From Methylorubrum populi (GTDB taxonomy: Bacteria; Pseudomonadota; Alphaproteobacteria; Rhizobiales; Beijerinckiaceae), in assembly GCA_020741775.1 (NCBI GenBank), contig DYYG01000028.1, positions 1 through 64,000 of the forward strand: DNA of 64,000 nucleotides, in the 5' to 3' direction. The notes below the pieces were generated by a model. The model was not told where the DNA came from. It did no database searches and saw only the letters and a list, made by a program, of their open reading frames with translations. Position 1 is the first letter of the stretch; each line of letters begins with the position of its first letter. Shown here one piece after another: positions 61,966 through 64,000 of this stretch. Both the position numbers and the translations under genes were made by a program.

Positions 61966-63078
61966 ATGCGACAGCGGGCGGTTCTGTCCGCGTGGCTGGT
62001 GCTGGGCGGATGTGCGCTCGGCGCCCTGATGCTGACGGAAGCCGGCGCCGACTTGCGGAATCGGGCCGGGCCGCTCCTGACCGATCTGCGCGCTCGGCTT
62101 CCCGGCGCTCCCGCACTCGCCACCCATCTCCCGGCATCGGCGCAACATCGTCCCTCCGCGCGCACCAGCCTGGAGGGCGGCCGCATCGTCGTGCGGCTGA
62201 CCGATGCGGAACAGGAGCGGATCGGGATCGAGACGGCGCGGCTCGTCCGTCAGCCCCACCCGATCGAACTGCAGGCCTACGGCGCGATCCTCGATCTCGC
62301 CCGGGTCACCGAGCTGACCAACAATTATGCCAGTGCCAAGGCGCAATTGCAGACGGCGGAGGCGAAGGCGGAGGTGTCCCGCAGCGCCTATGCCCGTGCC
62401 CGCAACCTCGGACAATACGCGACACAGGTCCAGCTTGAGACCGCCGAGGGCACCTTCCGCACCGACGAGGCGGCCCTGGCCGCCGCGCAATCCCAGCTCC
62501 GCACGCTCGCGGCAACCGCCCAGCAGGAATGGGGGCCGGTGATCGGCCGGGCAATCATCGAGCGCGCACCGATGATCACCCGCCTGATCGAGCGGACCGA
62601 TTTCCTGGTTCAGGTGACCCTGCCGCCCGGTGGGACGCTCAAGACGCCGCCGAAAACGGCCTTCGTCGAGGTGCCGCCGCAGAGCGAGCGCATCGCCCTG
62701 CGCTACGTCTCCTCCGCGACCCGGACCGATCAGCGCATCCAGGGGGTCAGCTACTTCTACACGGTTGCCGGCGATAGCGGCCTTCTGCCCGGCATGAGCG
62801 TCATGGCCTTCCTCACCTCCGATCGCGCGACGACGGGCATCGCGGTCCCGGAAAGCGCGGTGGTGCATTGGCAGGGGAATGCCTGGATCTACCGAAGCGT
62901 CGGCGACGACGCCTTCGCCCGTCATCTCCTCCGCCTCGACGTGCCGATCTCGGCGGACGCTTTCGTCGTCGACGATCTCGGGCCCGAGGCGGAACTCGTC
63001 GTGAGCGGCCCGCAGGCGCTGCTCTCCGAGGAGATGCGTGGCCAGGGGCAGGCTGCCGCTGACGCGGACGACGATTGA
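61966..63078 (+). CDS. RND efflux pump periplasmic adaptor (membrane fusion protein)
   Basis: 370-residue adaptor. A hydrophobic N-terminal segment (about 8-28) anchors or exports it. A barrel-sandwich half appears at QAYGAILDLARVTEL, then a coiled-coil hairpin of about 60 residues (NNYASAKAQLQTAEAKAEV), and later the beta-barrel with LPGMSVMAFL and IAVPESAVVHW. The plan matches HlyD/CusB-type adaptors of RND pumps. The ATG at 61966 has GGGGAGG upstream; the frame is open from 61894. The pump gene begins 2 bases after its stop. Confidence 0.85.
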   Translation: MRQRAVLSAWLVLGGCALGALMLTEAGADLRNRAGPLLTDLRARLPGAPALATHLPASAQHRPSARTSLEGGRIVVRLTDAEQERIGIETARLVRQPHPIELQAYGAILDLARVTELTNNYASAKAQLQTAEAKAEVSRSAYARARNLGQYATQVQLETAEGTFRTDEAALAAAQSQLRTLAATAQQEWGPVIGRAIIERAPMITRLIERTDFLVQVTLPPGGTLKTPPKTAFVEVPPQSERIALRYVSSATRTDQRIQGVSYFYTVAGDSGLLPGMSVMAFLTSDRATTGIAVPESAVVHWQGNAWIYRSVGDDAFARHLLRLDVPISADAFVVDDLGPEAELVVSGPQALLSEEMRGQGQAAADADDD

Positions 63079-63080
63079 GC

Positions 63081-64000
63081 ATGTCGACCGAACAGCGCGA
63101 TCGCCCTGTGGCGCGGACGAACGAGCCCGCCGGATCCGCGCGCGCCGCCCCCTCCGGCCTGCAGGCCTCTCTGGTCGCCTTCGCGGTCCGCCGGCCGGGG
63201 ATCGTCCTGGCCTCGGCCCTCGCGCTTCTGTTCTACGGCCTCGTCGCCCTCGGCTCGGCCCAGTACGACGTCTTCCCGGAATTCGCGCCGCCCACGGTAA
63301 CGGTGCAGACCGAGGCTCCGGGTCTCAGCCCGGAGCAGGTCGAGGTGCTGGTGACCCAAGCCCTGGAGGTGGCGATCGGCGGCCTGCCCGGGCTGGCGAC
63401 GATGCGCTCGAACTCGATCCAGGGCCTGTCGGTCATCACCGTGACCTTCGGCTCGGGCAGCGACATCTACCGGGCGCGCCAGCTCGTGAACGAGCGCCTG
63501 GCCTCGGTCGCGGGCCGGCTGCCGCAGGGTGTGCTGCCGCCGACGATGACGGCGCTGACCACGGCGACCAGTTCCGTGCTCCTGGTCGGCCTGACCTCCT
63601 CCACCCGTTCGCCGATGGATCTGCGGACGGTGGCGGATTGGAACCTGCGCCTGCGCCTGCTCGCCGCCCCCGGCGTCGGCGAGGTGCTGGTCTATGGCGG
63701 CGACGTGCGCTCGATCCGCATCCAGATCCGGCCGCAGGATCTGATCCGCTTCCGCATCGGCATCAACGACGTGCTCGCCGCCGCCCGCAAGGCGACGGGG
63801 GTGCGCGGGGCCGGGTTCATCGACACCGCCAACCAGCGCATCGCCCTGCAGACCGAGGGGCAATCCCTGACCCCGGAGGCGGTGGCCCGCACCGTGCTGG
63901 TCAACGAAGGCGGGGCCAGCGTCGTCCTTGGCGATGTCGCCGACGTCGCCGACGCGCCGGAACCGGCCATCAGCGCGGCTCTGGTCGACGGGCAGCCGGG
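63081..64000 (+). CDS. RND efflux transporter, CusA/CzcA type (5' part only)
   Basis: The first 306 codons of a large inner-membrane RND pump cut by the right edge. The first membrane segment is at about 40-60 (IVLASALALLFYGLVAL). It is followed by the periplasmic porter region with YDVFPEFAPPTVTVQTEAPGL, read as YDVFPEFAPP, TEAPGLSPEQVE, and SNSIQGLSVITVTF, which match the heavy-metal-efflux (HME) subgroup better than drug pumps. With the adaptor it forms an exporter spanning the envelope; the outer-membrane partner is not seen. Metal specificity cannot be judged, because the key membrane-helix residues lie outside the window. Confidence 0.9.
   Translation, partial: MSTEQRDRPVARTNEPAGSARAAPSGLQASLVAFAVRRPGIVLASALALLFYGLVALGSAQYDVFPEFAPPTVTVQTEAPGLSPEQVEVLVTQALEVAIGGLPGLATMRSNSIQGLSVITVTFGSGSDIYRARQLVNERLASVAGRLPQGVLPPTMTALTTATSSVLLVGLTSSTRSPMDLRTVADWNLRLRLLAAPGVGEVLVYGGDVRSIRIQIRPQDLIRFRIGINDVLAAARKATGVRGAGFIDTANQRIALQTEGQSLTPEAVARTVLVNEGGASVVLGDVADVADAPEPAISAALVDGQP

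Overview
This 64 kb window is high-GC alphaproteobacterial DNA and most likely comes from a Methylobacterium/Methylorubrum-type member of the Hyphomicrobiales. That is an inference from the phaR/phaA/phaB arrangement, the style of the proteins, and dispersed palindromic repeats of a kind I associate with this group. No species call is possible without a database search. Coding density is high, with many ATGA-type overlaps.

Layout. 1-14.6 kb is mostly housekeeping: a cut-off export lipoprotein, gluconokinase, a HAD phosphatase, a lytic transglycosylase, ribosomal protein L32, the PHA storage genes (phaR divergent from phaA and phaB), a lipid A-type acyltransferase, a nucleotidyltransferase plus CDP-glycerol-type transferase pair, an M29 aminopeptidase, a FAD-linked dehydrogenase, an FAA hydrolase and a Nudix protein. 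Two identical tRNA-Gly(GCC) genes follow at 14.7-15.0 kb. 15.7-31 kb is a cell-surface region: a 2094-residue glycine-rich autotransporter, a GDSL-esterase autotransporter, a TPR/GT41 (SPINDLY-like) glycosyltransferase overlapped by a DegT-family sugar aminotransferase, and, convergent to them, a methyltransferase and an ATP-grasp/HAD fusion. 31.2-33.6 kb holds two divergent Crp/Fnr regulators with a degenerate receiver protein, separated by an AT-rich promoter region.

34.4-44.0 kb is a tight unit on one strand: peptide-type ABC importer (binding protein, two permeases, one fused double ATPase), an M20 hydrolase/carbamoylase, two APH/choline-kinase-like kinases and an inositol-monophosphatase-family phosphatase. 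The first half of the fused ATPase has lost its Q-loop Gln, catalytic Glu and switch His. 44.2-46.4 kb encodes four small secreted low-complexity proteins, two behind possible general-stress (EcfG-type) promoters. YeeE/YedE-type membrane proteins, an SDR, tRNA-Gln(TTG), a LysR-MFS-hydrolase set and a second MFS with an outer-membrane channel follow. 56.4-61.8 kb holds a decayed regulator fragment, eutC, eutB, an amidase-signature enzyme and a divergent TetR regulator. The window ends inside an RND efflux pump (adaptor plus cut-off permease).

Two families of dispersed palindromic repeats occur. One (three copies near 44.5, 47.6 and 56.4 kb) has inverted ends, and two copies supply the stop codon of the neighbouring gene. 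The best candidates for something new are a self-contained autotransporter glycosylation locus (15.7-28.9 kb), the import/hydrolysis/phosphorylation module with an asymmetric ATPase (34.4-44.0 kb), and an amidase-EutBC pathway that could release and use ethanolamine from N-acylethanolamines.
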